A stretch of 64,000 nt of DNA from Sipunculus nudus (Eukaryota; Annelida; Sipuncula; Golfingiida; Sipunculidae), in assembly GCA_026874595.1 (NCBI GenBank), contig CM049317.1:71881618-71945617 (forward strand), in the 5' to 3' direction. Within the stretch, counting starts at the first letter, position 1. Each line of letters opens with the position of its first letter. Made by a program: the position numbers and the translations under genes. A model generated the notes under the pieces. It was not told the origin of the DNA, ran no database searches, and saw only the letters and a program-made list of their open reading frames with translations. This document shows, in pieces, positions 12,301 to 22,730 of this stretch.

Positions 12301-12536
12301 TCCTTAATATCTCAAAGGAACGAAGTCCTATTGACCCAATTTTTGGCATGGTAGGAGATTTTGGGGACATCTAACTGTATGCCGAAATTCAGATTCATAG
12401 GTCCAACGGTGTGGAAACGTGCCAGTCTTACGGACGGACATCCAGACGGACATCCAGACAGACGGACAGACGGACGGACGACGGACAATGGACCATGACT
12501 ATAGTTCAGATGACTTATAGTCAGCTGAGCTAAAAA
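9378..12536 (+). mobile_element. Helentron-like element, copy 2
   Basis: Starts AACAAGGGACCCATGGG followed by GCGCTCAGCTGATCGTG. It ends with a GGACGGACG-type tract, then ATGACTTATAGTCAGCTGAG and CTAAAAAT. The interior is closely related to the copy at 31716-36478 (the same 69-residue frame occurs at 9589-9798 and 31927-32136, for example). It includes a poly-G run near 10991-11004 and repeated paragraphs (TTAATATCTC, CAAAGTTGG). The shared small frames are shadows of repeat conservation; I see no Rep or helicase motif. Inserted in the intron between module exons 4 and 5. Confidence 0.6.
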
Positions 12537-12869
12537 TGAAAAACATTTTAATTTTTTCAAAATATTTTAATGAGAAGAAGTTTTTTATCTTTTAATGAAA
12601 TAGGAACAAAATGTGTCACACTATGTGTACCATACAGTTTGCATGGCAGTATTTTTCATAAAATGATTCTTTTGACATGAAAGGGTATCAACATAGTACT
12701 CTATTTTGTTATGTATCAAAGTAAAGACAAATGTGCCTAAGACTATGAAATCAACACCACATCACACAGATATCTGATGCTTTAATTTGATTGGTTACTA
12801 CTCTAAGCAGTTATGATAATTATAAGCTAGTAAGCCAAGCCATGAAAAGTAAGCTGCTTGAGGGAAAAT

Positions 12870-13190
12870 TCATGAAGCAAGGAAGCATTCATGCTAAGAC
12901 CATCCCTCTATACATCCACACGCATCATTTCTTGTGCATCACTCGTGCTAGGAAGGAAGCATTAATTCTAAGGTATCTCTCTATACATATGCAACCTCAT
13001 CATTGGTTGTGCATCATTCATGCCATGTTAGAAGCATTAATTCTTAGATATCTCTCTATCCAACTACATCATTATTTGCGCATCATTCCTGCTAGGTGGA
13101 AAGCGTTAGTTATTAAATATCTCTCTATTTAACAATCCACATCATTAGTTGTGCATCATTCATGCAAGGAAGAAAGTATTAATTCTCCAG
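12870..13190. repeat. Minisatellite, about 71-bp period, 4-5 units
   Basis: Units share TATCTCTCTAT, then CATCATTGGTTGTGCATCATT, then GCATTAATTCT. Successive CTCTCTAT words fall near 12980, 13050 and 13120. The open frame read through it is a by-product of the period. Confidence 0.7.
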
Positions 13191-13478
13191 TGTCTCACCA
13201 TACACCCAAAAGCACCCTTTGCTATTAATCATTCATGCTTCTGAAGATAATTAAGTCTTCAATGTTTAACAGATCATGGGAACCCAATCCTGGATTTACT
13301 GATGCATTTACCTGTGTGTCTTACATACTCCCTACAATGTGTTCAGGTAACAAATTCATTGAGATTAGACATTTATTTAATTTTTTTTTTTATTATTCTT
13401 ACTGCAAACTGATATTGTCACATATTTTTTACAATTTTTTAAAAAATATATTAAAACATTGATATTCATACAAATCTT

Positions 13479-13927
13479 AAAGGGGCCTAATTAACTATTT
13501 AACCTATATAAACTAAAGGTAATCCCTAGGAGCTTTTACAGAAAATGGCTAGAAAGCATCGATATCATCACACACAGGCTGCATATTTTGTTCATATCAA
13601 TAAATTTATTAAATTTGCTGGCCCTCAGAAATAATCAAAACAAATTCAACAAAGGCATTTGGCAGCAAGAAAGATAAGCTAGAACTTTGCAAATGGCATT
13701 TTGCAACAAGTGATCTTTCTACCTCCATATATATACATCTTGCCACCTTAGGTTACATGTTTTTTCCTTATGTCAACATTGCTATGCTGTGTTAACAAAC
13801 ATGTTGTTGGTAAACAAGTTCAAACATGCTTTACAGAGGTGTTATAAAAACTTTTCATGACCAGAATAAATGTATACACAGAAGAAGCTTAATTCTTTTT
13901 CAAAAGGTAGGTGAATGGGCAGCTTCT
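13479..13927. mobile_element. TA-flanked MITE, family A, copy 1
   Basis: The left end AAAGGGGCCTAATTAACTAT and interior AACTAAAGGTAATCC match the copy at 37531-38001. The right end (TAGGTGAATGGGCAGCTT) is the diverged inverted terminal repeat. About 450 bp, non-coding. The TA at the borders is compatible with a Tc1/mariner-type origin. Confidence 0.55.
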
Positions 13928-15135
13928 AGTTCATACACCAGACTGGTAAGGAAAGTAAAGTACACAGAAAATATTTTCAGCTATATGTACACAAGGATGA
14001 AATCTTTAACAGAGCTAACTTGTTATGTTGGAGACATATATCATGTGATGAATAGAAAGGAATTGTTAAATCTGCAGAAGTGAATGGTGAGAGGCAAAAC
14101 TCAGATGTTAAAAAAGGCACATAAAAGGAAGAAAAGCAACTAATAAATGCACTGTATCCCATGTCCTGGTATTTGTGGAATAGTATTTACCATTACGCTT
14201 TGGAATCAGCTGTAACCTGAAAATATGTAGAGTGCATGTGATCTAAAGAGGGGATATAAATATGATATCTTATAACTGAAGAAAAACAATAAGAAATAAC
14301 AAATCTTGGTAAAAGCAAGCTTTGTAAATACTGTATTTCTAATTACCATATTTTGAGTTTTGCATTTTCATACCTCTTATTTTACAAAAATGCTTGAGCT
14401 ATCATCTGTGGGTTTGTCATCATATGTTACACCTCTGTAACAAGGTACAACAAGAATTGTTTACTTAAATATGTTTAATTTAAGACTAACTGTCATTACA
14501 GGTGGTTTCCATAATTAAACAGCAAACATGGAAACAAGGCTAAATACCAACAAACACAGTAACTCAATATTATTGTAGTTAAAAGATAATAATGATCTAT
14601 TAACCTGCAAAATGCTGACACACATAAACATTGACATTCTATTTATCAAACCTTTCCATTTTAGGTTTATGTATTTCACAAAAAAATGCAGTTTGCCCCT
14701 AATTGAAAACTGTGGTTTGCTTTATATTTGCTGGGCTGAAATTTTGTGGTTCCTTCATTTTTAACGTTTTGTGAGTTTCATTTTCGGGATTGCAACAGAA
14801 CCTATAAATTCAATGTAAGGCTGTATTTCTATTTATTATGAAATAAATTCCACATTACCCAACTCATTTCTGTTAGTCATTATGTTAGGCCCTCTGTTAG
14901 ACATATCCCAGGTTTTTACTGCATGTTTAACAATAATTAATGTGTGTCTGCATGGGCTGTTTCTAATATTGTGTAAACATTAGACTGCTGATTAATGAAC
15001 AATGTTTTCAAAGATGTAATAACTATTCACCTTTCACCTTTTAAAACCCCAACACAAACAAAAAGGGCAGCCAAAGTAATAATTTTATAATTATATGTCA
15101 CAAGGTGCATATGATAAAAGAACCTCAATACTTAC
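13928..15135. other. Intron part, no feature seen
   Basis: AT-rich sequence between the MITE and module exon 4. Short open frames near 13977-14162 do not resemble any family. Confidence 0.35.
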
Positions 15136-15207
15136 GGCACAGCTCTCTGTGTATATGGACACATGTGCCATCCGGACACTTCTTCTCTCTGAGATCACAC
15201 ACACCCG
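15136..15207 (-). CDS. Receptor gene, half-LDLa module exon 4
   Basis: A 72-bp exon, phase 1 to phase 1, acceptor ATTCACAG and donor GTAAGT. The peptide is GVCDLREKKCPDGTCVHIH plus RELC, with four cysteines in the common spacing and the CPDGTCV centre. It joins module exon 5 through a split Pro codon, giving the recurring Pro-Gly linker between modules. Confidence 0.85.
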
Positions 15208-16440
15208 CTGTGAATGAGAAAACCATGACAGTTCATAATATCCCAATTATATTTCTTGTGATCTCTGACCTAATTAAATATGTGCACATTTTGCCATGAA
15301 CTGAATTCAGGTGAGAAACTTGGTGAATATTCATAGCAATATTCATGAAAATCCATATATTTTTGGTGAGTCATCATGGCATTATCTCTTATAATATGTG
15401 GATTTTGCCATTAATCAAACTTGGGTAAGATAACCTGTTGGTTAATCTTTAATGTGAGTTTCCTATTAATCCATCAAATACTTATAAGTTATCACAGTGA
15501 AACTCAGACCATAAATTTCGATGGTCAATATTTCTGTTGAGCTTCATTAAAATCCATAATATTCCTGATAAGTTACTGCGGCAACACCACTATAAGGCCT
15601 GGTGACCTCTGCTCTCATTAAATATGCATGGCATATGCTGAGAATCAAACTTGGGTGATGTTTTGTGTGAGTTTTGTGAAAATTCATCAAATTTTTTTCG
15701 GTAATTATCGCAGCGAAAACTTAATTCAACAACAGGAAAGTGCTGCTACCGTAATTAATACAAATTATCTTAGACAGGCATATAAAAACCATGCCTTAGC
15801 ATAAACAGACCCAGCAGGAGACTAGTAAGAAAGCCTATCCTGTTACAAAATGCCTGAATTGACCACATAGAAATATCATAAGACATATCAGAAGAAAGTG
15901 AAGATAGATTGTCACATTACACAAAATGCCTTTTCTCACTCACTCTTCAAAGAATGGACAATTTTGTATCAGTGATTTCATGTTGTCTAACAAGTAGCTG
16001 CTTAAAGGTGAAAATACCCAGTTGTTTGTGTAATATTCACCAAAGTATCAGTGAACATTGATACATCAGTTTTCAAATATTATTCTTCAAATTATATTTC
16101 TTCTCACTGGTAACAAAATAATCTAAGATAATGACAGAAAGGCCTACTTCAGTACCATAACCAAATTGTACCCAGAGTTGACATGTGTTAGAAAAATATC
16201 CAGAAGCAAAAAGACTGATTACAGATTTTATAAAGGGAAGGCTTTTCACAAGACACAACATACTTAGTTTAAAAACTGTATAACAGCCAGGTTTATTTGC
16301 ATTAAGGGTAACCTATCCATCAGAGTAAAAAGGCTTAACCTAATAGTAACCATACGGCTTGTAAAAAGGATGCGACTTCTCTTAGGAATTTTACAATACT
16401 TAAATGATGGAACTAGGATTATTAAAATAAGGAAACATAC
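15208..16440. other. Intron between module exons 3 and 4
   Basis: About 1.2 kb of AT-rich sequence. Weak internal repetition around 15300-15720 (recurring ATTCATCAAAT and TTGGTGAG-like words) suggests an old, decayed tandem repeat. No gene seen. Confidence 0.35.
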
Positions 16441-16509
16441 GGCACTTTTTCCAGTTGAATACACAGGATCCATCATCACACATGATCTGATGACTCCTAC
16501 ATTCACCCG
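16441..16509 (-). CDS. Receptor gene, half-LDLa module exon 3
   Basis: A 69-bp exon, phase 1 to phase 1, acceptor TTTTCAG and donor GTATGT. The peptide is GECRSHQIMCDDGSCVFNW plus KKC: four cysteines and the C-D-D-G-S-C-V centre, with one residue fewer in the last loop than the 72-bp modules. Joins the next module through Pro-Gly. Confidence 0.85.
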
Positions 16510-16699
16510 CTGAAAACAATGAATCAACAATTATTAAACATAACCTTAAATAGTCTTTGTATGAACATGGTCAAACACTCAGCATGTTATAGTGAGATTC
16601 TAAGTTAATTACCATGAAACCTGGCCTCTTGAGCACCCATGCAAAATGACCAGCCCCTGTATCAAAACCACTATTCATTGTCCCTCCCATAATTTTTAT

Positions 16700-17880
16700 T
16701 GACTATTCAAGTGTCACACGAACACCGACCAATGTGACAGATGTCATCAGAGAACTGTGGCTTAGTAATACTGTTTTGCATATTCTAGTAGGGAATATGA
16801 CCAGATGATTGTTTTGATAATTTACTGTATACTGTTAATTTCAGTACAGTTTAATTTTATTGGAGCTGTCTCTGTTTGGCGGTCTCTATAGTCACAAGTG
16901 TTTGTTGTAGATTTCAAATGAACAGACCTGTTTAGTTGGGTTTTCTCAGGGTTTTATCTCTGTAGGAGTGTCTATATTAGAATTCATGATGTTATTGATG
17001 GTCTACATAATATGGAGTGGTGATTAGCCACAGGACGGTCAGGACTTGTGACGTCAGCAAGCATATAAAAGTCGTGATTAGGACGATATTTGCTACAAGT
17101 GCCCAATCGGCGTGCCAGTTAGGTATAGCCTGATAATATCTTCAGTCCAGGGGCAGGTATGCGTGCATCAGAGTCAAAACAGCTGAGAGATGATGTCTAT
17201 CAGCGTAGATGGTCAGTGTCTGAGGAAAGCCACATATTACTCTGGAATAGACTTCAAAGCAAGTAATGTATTTTTGCCAACAGACTGGAAAACCTCTGGT
17301 GAGTGCTTCCAGCAACAGACTGAGGACTTTATCTAAACGTGTAACTGTAACTAGATAAAACTGTGTGGAAGCCTATTCTGCAACCTAGAACTGGATGATA
17401 CCAGGAGACATCAGCTGTGAAAGACATTGATTCTACACCCAGAAAGAATAGTCTGTGCATGTTTTGTGAGCTTTCACTGTAGAGGTAAGGGATTATACTC
17501 TGGCGAGAGACTGTTCATGGTTCAGGCTCCATGTATCCATGGACTGATTGTTCTATGTACACAGCATAAGCAATACAGTGAGGCCAGCAGTGCAACATTC
17601 GGGTGTCATGTGTGCTTGATGGTCATGTGATCAGGAGAAGTGTAAACAAAGGGACTACTCTGTGTAGTTTGCATAAAGGACTCAGTGCTTATTTCTGTGT
17701 TTATCATCAAACGTTTGTAATCATCAGTGTTTGTACATATGGAGCACCTATCCATGGAAAAGTGTCTTTTTTCTTTAATATATTGATTTGTTTTTGTACG
17801 TATGTATTAGTTCTGCCAGTTGGTTTGACTTTTGAAAGAACCTGGTCATTTACATCAGTAGAGGTGTGATAACAGTGGAA
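16700..17880 (+). other. Unassigned block with promoter-like start
   Basis: This stretch is less AT-rich than its surroundings. It contains TGACGTCA (17049-17056), eight bases upstream of TATAAAA (17064-17070), and later GT-rich donor-like words. It could be an old solo LTR, whose U3 regions often pair such a CRE and TATA, or the start of a non-coding transcript. The open frames at 17427-17869 show no family resemblance. I could not find matching terminal repeats or a target duplication. Confidence 0.3.
17049..17070 (+). promoter_or_regulatory. CRE plus TATA box candidate
   Basis: A perfect 8-bp CRE palindrome TGACGTCA followed after seven bases by TATAAAA. The spacing is unusually tight for a cellular promoter but common in retroelement LTRs. 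Confidence 0.3.
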
Positions 17881-18212
17881 GTAAATGTGATCACAGTTTT
17901 ATTGCACATGACTTTAAAGCCCTCCATTTCACCATGAACACAAATAAGCTCAGTGATTCATTACCTCTTCTGTTTAAGTCCCCACTCCCTATATTGATGC
18001 AATTTAAGCAATCACAAAAATTGACACCACTTTAATAAATGGCACTTTTGTGGTACAGACTGTCATTCTGCTGATGGTGTAAAATGTTGAAGTGTGGTTA
18101 AATGATGATATATTATCATTAATCAAAGATTATCATCTTTAAGATTGCATATCTTGATTGACAGGGGAAAAAATATACAACATTTGAAGCCTTCATTTTT
18201 TTTCAAATTTAA

Positions 18213-19835
18213 CTAGATATTTCTTGGCACCACAGGTGCCATAGTATCCCGAGACAATTAATCCCCCCCCCCCCTTTAAGAATAGGCCCCCCATCTTCAG
18301 CAACAATTAATATCAGACCACACTCATAGAAAAGGTCATTCTCATAGAAAAGGTCATGATCCAAATTTCAATATACATCATCCCCTAACCCATGTCTATG
18401 TATATGCAAGAAATCTGTCCATTAGTTTTTGACTTATAATGCTCACAATACTGTTAAGTGGCAATGATGGGGTATTAAACGGCACGAAATCAAGTAAAAG
18501 AATAACAGGTGGCACCACCTGTTTCCCGTACATGACAACACTATCCAAGATCTTCGTTCAAGTTGATTTTTGGACCAATCAATGCATCCCTTATTAAGAA
18601 ATTAATGATTTTGTGTGATTTTCACCATATATGGCAATATTCAAGGTCAAGGCCACTCATTGGAAAGGTCATGACCCCTTTTCAAATAAACATTATCCTA
18701 TAACCCATATCCATGTATATGCATAATATGAAAGAAATTTGTTATTTAGTTTTTGACTTATAATGCTCACAGTACTGATAAATGGCAATGATGGGGTATT
18801 AAACGGCAAATAACAAGTAAAAGAATAACAGGTGGCGCCACCTGATTCTGGTACATGACAATACTTTCCAAGATCTTCGAACATGTTGATTTTTGGACCA
18901 ATGCATGCATCCCTTATTGAGATATTAATGATTTTGTGTAATTTTCACCATATATGGCAATATTCAAGGTCAAGGCCACTCTAATAGGAAAGGTCATGAC
19001 CCCAATTTATATATACATCATCCCATAACCCATGTCTATGTATATGCATAATATGAAAGAAATCTGTCCATTTGTTTTTGACTTATAATGCTCACAGGTT
19101 ATAAATGTACTGTTAAGTGGCAATGATGGGGTATTAAACGGCACGAAAACAAGTAAAAGAATAACAGGTGGCGCCACCTGTTTCCGGTACATGACATTAC
19201 TATCCAAGATCTTCGGTCAAGTTGATTTTTGGACCAATGCATGCATCCCTTATTGAGAAATTAATGATTTTGTGTGATTTTCACCATATATGGCAATATT
19301 CAAGGTCAAGGCCACTCTCATAGGAAAGGCCATGACCCCAATTTAAATAAACATCATCCCATAACCCATATCTATGTATCTGCATAATATGAAAGAAATC
19401 TGTCCATTAGTTTTTGACTTATAATGCTCACAGTACTGTCAAGTAGCAAATTTGGGGATATTAAACGGCATGAAAACAAGTAAAGAATAATAGGTGGCGC
19501 CACCAGTTTCTGGAACATGACAACCCTATCCATGATCTTCGATCAACTTGATTTTGGGATCAATCCATGCAAGTTTTCTTGAGATATTTAAGAATTTGTG
19601 TGATTTTCCCCAAAATTGAACCTATTCAAGGTCAAGGTCACTCTCCTTGTTGAGGTCATGACCTCATTTTAAATAGGTGTTGTCCTCTCACCCATATCTA
19701 TACATATACCAAGTTTGGTAAAGATCCGTGAAATTTTTTTTGAGTTATTGTGTCCAAAAGAAATCTCTGCGGCGGCGGCGGCGCGACCGTGCCTAAACCA
19801 TAGTATCTCAAAACTATGTCTGGCGATACAATTAA
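18213..19835 (-). mobile_element. Canonical-ended Helitron, minus strand
   Basis: Read on the minus strand, the 3' end is a perfect 7-bp stem TGGCACC/GGTGCCA with a three-base loop (18225-18241). Eight bases after it is CTAG followed by T, the standard Helitron terminus. The 5' region has GTTTTGAGATACTATGG and a GCC-rich trinucleotide run. The body is a tandem array of about 325-335-bp units (unit marks near 18503, 18826, 19161 and 19487), each with a GGTGGCGCCACC-type palindrome. Non-autonomous; no Rep or helicase. Lies in the intron between module exons 2 and 3. Confidence 0.75.
18290..19780. repeat. Tandem array, about 330-bp units, inside the Helitron
   Basis: Four full units and a partial one. 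They share CACCATATATGGCAATATTC, AAGGTCAAGGCCACTC, TTTGACTTATAATGCTCAC and the palindromic centre AGGTGGCGCCACCTG. Confidence 0.85.
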
Positions 19836-20695
19836 TTTTAAAATTTAATAGGGTTAGAATACTTAATACACAATTTTAATTATTAAGAATCATTTTTGAC
19901 CGGATAAGGCCAAGCACCCCTGCCTTTATAAGCAACCTCTCCCTAATCAGGATTCTGTGGTCCATGATAAACTATTCATTGCTAGTAATTAGAAGTCCAA
20001 GTTCCTTTCAAACATATGTGTCAATCATCATATCAGTACTTTCTTTTACACATGATGATGACAAATACAAGATTTAAAACTGGAGATTGTTAACTGAAAT
20101 CATTTGGATGATGACTCATTCAAGTCAGCAATTTGACAAAATTGGTAAAAAATGTCTTCTAACAAGGGGAGGGGCCTCTTTAAGGTAAAGAAATGTCACA
20201 TACTCCAAAAGTTAAGCACTTATTTATGAGACCTATTCACAAACCAGGTATGTCCCATTTACATGAACTATAGTGGTCAGGCCGTTAGCTATTACGGTAT
20301 CTGCCAATATTTCATTTTTAAAACTGTTTGCTTACTTCTGTTAACAAGTTGAATAAAGTTTGCACCAGGTTCAATGAGTGGTCCAAAAAATGAGATGTTT
20401 CAATCATTTTCTTTCATGTCATTTTGCCTTGTTAGAGATCTGATGCGCATGAACAGTATGGGACCTCTATTCATGCAGTTTCAATATTAAAAACATACAC
20501 ATGTGGATTGTGTTTACTCACACAGAGAGCCATTATAATGTATAAAACAGGAGAACTGGAGACACCAACTCCTTGTGCCGTTGTGGTTTTGCTGGGAACC
20601 TTTAATATTCAGCCAGAATGAGATAAATGCACATGTTATTGCGAATGTTCATGTACCTTTAAGTCAAATATGGCATATACATGGCAGACACTTAC
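19836..20695. other. Intron part, no feature seen
   Basis: AT-rich sequence between the minus-strand Helitron and module exon 2. No gene or repeat recognised. Confidence 0.35.
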
Positions 20696-20770
20696 GGCAG
20701 TTCTCCACATATTTGTGTACACAGGAACCATTCTCACACTGCTTGTAGATGGGGGAGTCACATCGTCCAG
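20696..20770 (-). CDS. Receptor gene, half-LDLa module exon 2
   Basis: A 75-bp exon, phase 1 to phase 1, acceptor TCTGCAG and donor GTAAGT. The peptide is GRCDSPIYKQCENGSCVHKY plus VENC, with one extra residue in the first loop and an Asn-Gly in place of Asp-Gly at the centre. The four cysteines are conserved. Confidence 0.85.
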
Positions 20771-21383
20771 CTGCAGATGAAATATATGTATAAAACATTA
20801 GCACTGATCATAAGTATATATTTGCACAATTAACAGAAACAACCAAAGATATAACAAAATATTTTAATTACAGAATTCCAACACTGGTAGGTATAAGATT
20901 CCAACAATATTTTCCATATTTTCTTATTTAAAAAATTCAAGATGAAATGATATATTTATATGACAAAAATTTTATTGTGTTACATTTCCTTTGGGCTGTA
21001 GCTACTGTGGTCTCCTGAAATATTGTATAACATGAATATAACTTTTAATCCCTATAATAATATAGCGTTTCAATTCACATTGTCTCCTGATACCAACATT
21101 GCAAAAAGGGTGAGTTTATTTTACCAATAAGTATATAAAACAAAACTGTTATCACTAACTGTTATCAGTAGTAAAACATCATTCTTTTCATTTATCCATG
21201 ATAAATTTATAGAAAATTACCAATTCATGAATTCTTTCAGATATATTCTATATTTTTATCTTTCAATATACAATCATTGGACTTTATTGTATCATGTGGT
21301 TTGAGTTATTTGCAAGAGAAGATTTCAACACAATCTGCTTTACAAAGGGCCTTAAATTCTAGGGTTACAATGAAATTACTCAC
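20771..21383. other. Intron between module exons 1 and 2
   Basis: About 0.6 kb of AT-rich intron, the shortest in this gene. Nothing else seen. Confidence 0.5.
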
Positions 21384-21449
21384 GACAATTCTTGTTCATG
21401 CGGACACAAGACCCATCTTCACATTTTCTTTCGTACAATGCACATGACC
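21384..21449 (-). CDS. Receptor gene, half-LDLa module exon 1 (most upstream found)
   Basis: A 66-bp exon, phase 1 to phase 1, acceptor CGTCACAG and donor GTGAGT. It encodes 21 residues (SCALYERKCEDGSCVRMNK plus NC) with the same four cysteines and the C-E-D-G-S-C-V centre. It lacks the leading Gly of the other modules. Its incoming phase-1 splice shows that at least one more coding exon lies upstream. A signal-peptide exon for this gene was not found with confidence. Confidence 0.83.
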
Positions 21450-22730
21450 CTGTGACGTAAAACACAGATATTCAATGACAGTTCTAAACATGAGTGACAC
21501 TGCTGTATACTGCAGTTGACTTCATATTTTGAAGATTAAATTTCATCTTTTCCTTTTTTCTTCATTTAGCAAGGGTTTCTATTTCAATGTCTCACCATAA
21601 AATAACTTACCCAAAGTTTATCCATTATTATATGAATAGATTATTTTAAAAAATATATGCGCAAAAATGAATCAACTGGAATGGGTCCAAAATGAACATA
21701 AAACCAGTAGAAATTAATGTTATTACTGGCAGATAATATAAAATGAAAGATAGGATATCATTTATAATAGCAATCCTTGATTTACAGGTAATATACAAGA
21801 TCTATTATAATCTATAATAACAATCTTTCACATCTTTTCACTTGCCTTTGATGAAGTTGCCTCTTATTTGCATAGTTTTTTTTTTATTTGTTATAATTTC
21901 CCTTTTGCAAATACCAAAAACTTGAAATGCCCATGAATAAAGGACAGCCACAGACACAGTATAAGTTGACCAGTACAATTTCAACTAAAGTATCAGCAGG
22001 GGTTACGATACTGGACTATTCTGCTTGTCATAAGGGGCACTAAGAATTCAGCCACTCCACCATTACAAAAATGAAAAGCACCAATACACTCATGTATGAA
22101 GGGGGTTCACTCCTATGGTTAAATCCTTGGCAAGAGTCCTTAGCACAGAAGTACTGTAAAGTTCTTAATAGAAAATGCCTTTTCCTTAGGATAATGTTGT
22201 CAACAAACTGGGGAATTTTGTGTGGAGTCCACATGTGTCTTCTGTTTTGGGAATCAGCATGAACCTAATACACATGTATTTAACATGGGCCAATAAGTCT
22301 GTAGTTGTAAATCCACTATCAATACCATGCAATCTCATGTTTTACAAGTATGCTCACCAAGGACTTGTGAGGTAAACCCAACAAAGCACAATCCACACAG
22401 GAAAGGACAAGCAATGCTCTTCATCGTATCTGAAAATAACAAATTTCATGATAGCATCCCTCAAACTACGCTCCTTACACAGCGGTTATACACTGCAGTC
22501 GTCCAAAACATCCTTTTGTGTAACAGCTGCATTGTAAAGCAATGTTCTCTGGGCATAACCACTAAGTATGCTTCGAACACAGCCCGTGGTCTACCAGTGA
22601 CCTTCCACTCACATGCTGTGAGAAATTGAAGGATTCTTCAGGTTTGGCAAGTTGGCAAGCTGCCAAACACACAGTCTGCTTTAGCTAGAAAAGCTCAAAT
22701 CTGATTGGCTGAGCATGTAAACAATAATGC
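21450..22730. other. Upstream intronic or intergenic sequence
   Basis: No gene recognised. Small open frames on both strands between 22040 and 22629 overlap each other and resemble nothing. Confidence 0.35.

Noticed and set aside
12791-13132. A 113-residue frame with repeated HTHHF/LCII-type peptides
   Set aside because: Explained by the 71-bp minisatellite.
13255-13328. Possible plus-strand exon with AG and GT borders
   Set aside because: The translation matches no family and the borders are weak; it is on the strand opposite to the gene in an AT-rich intron.
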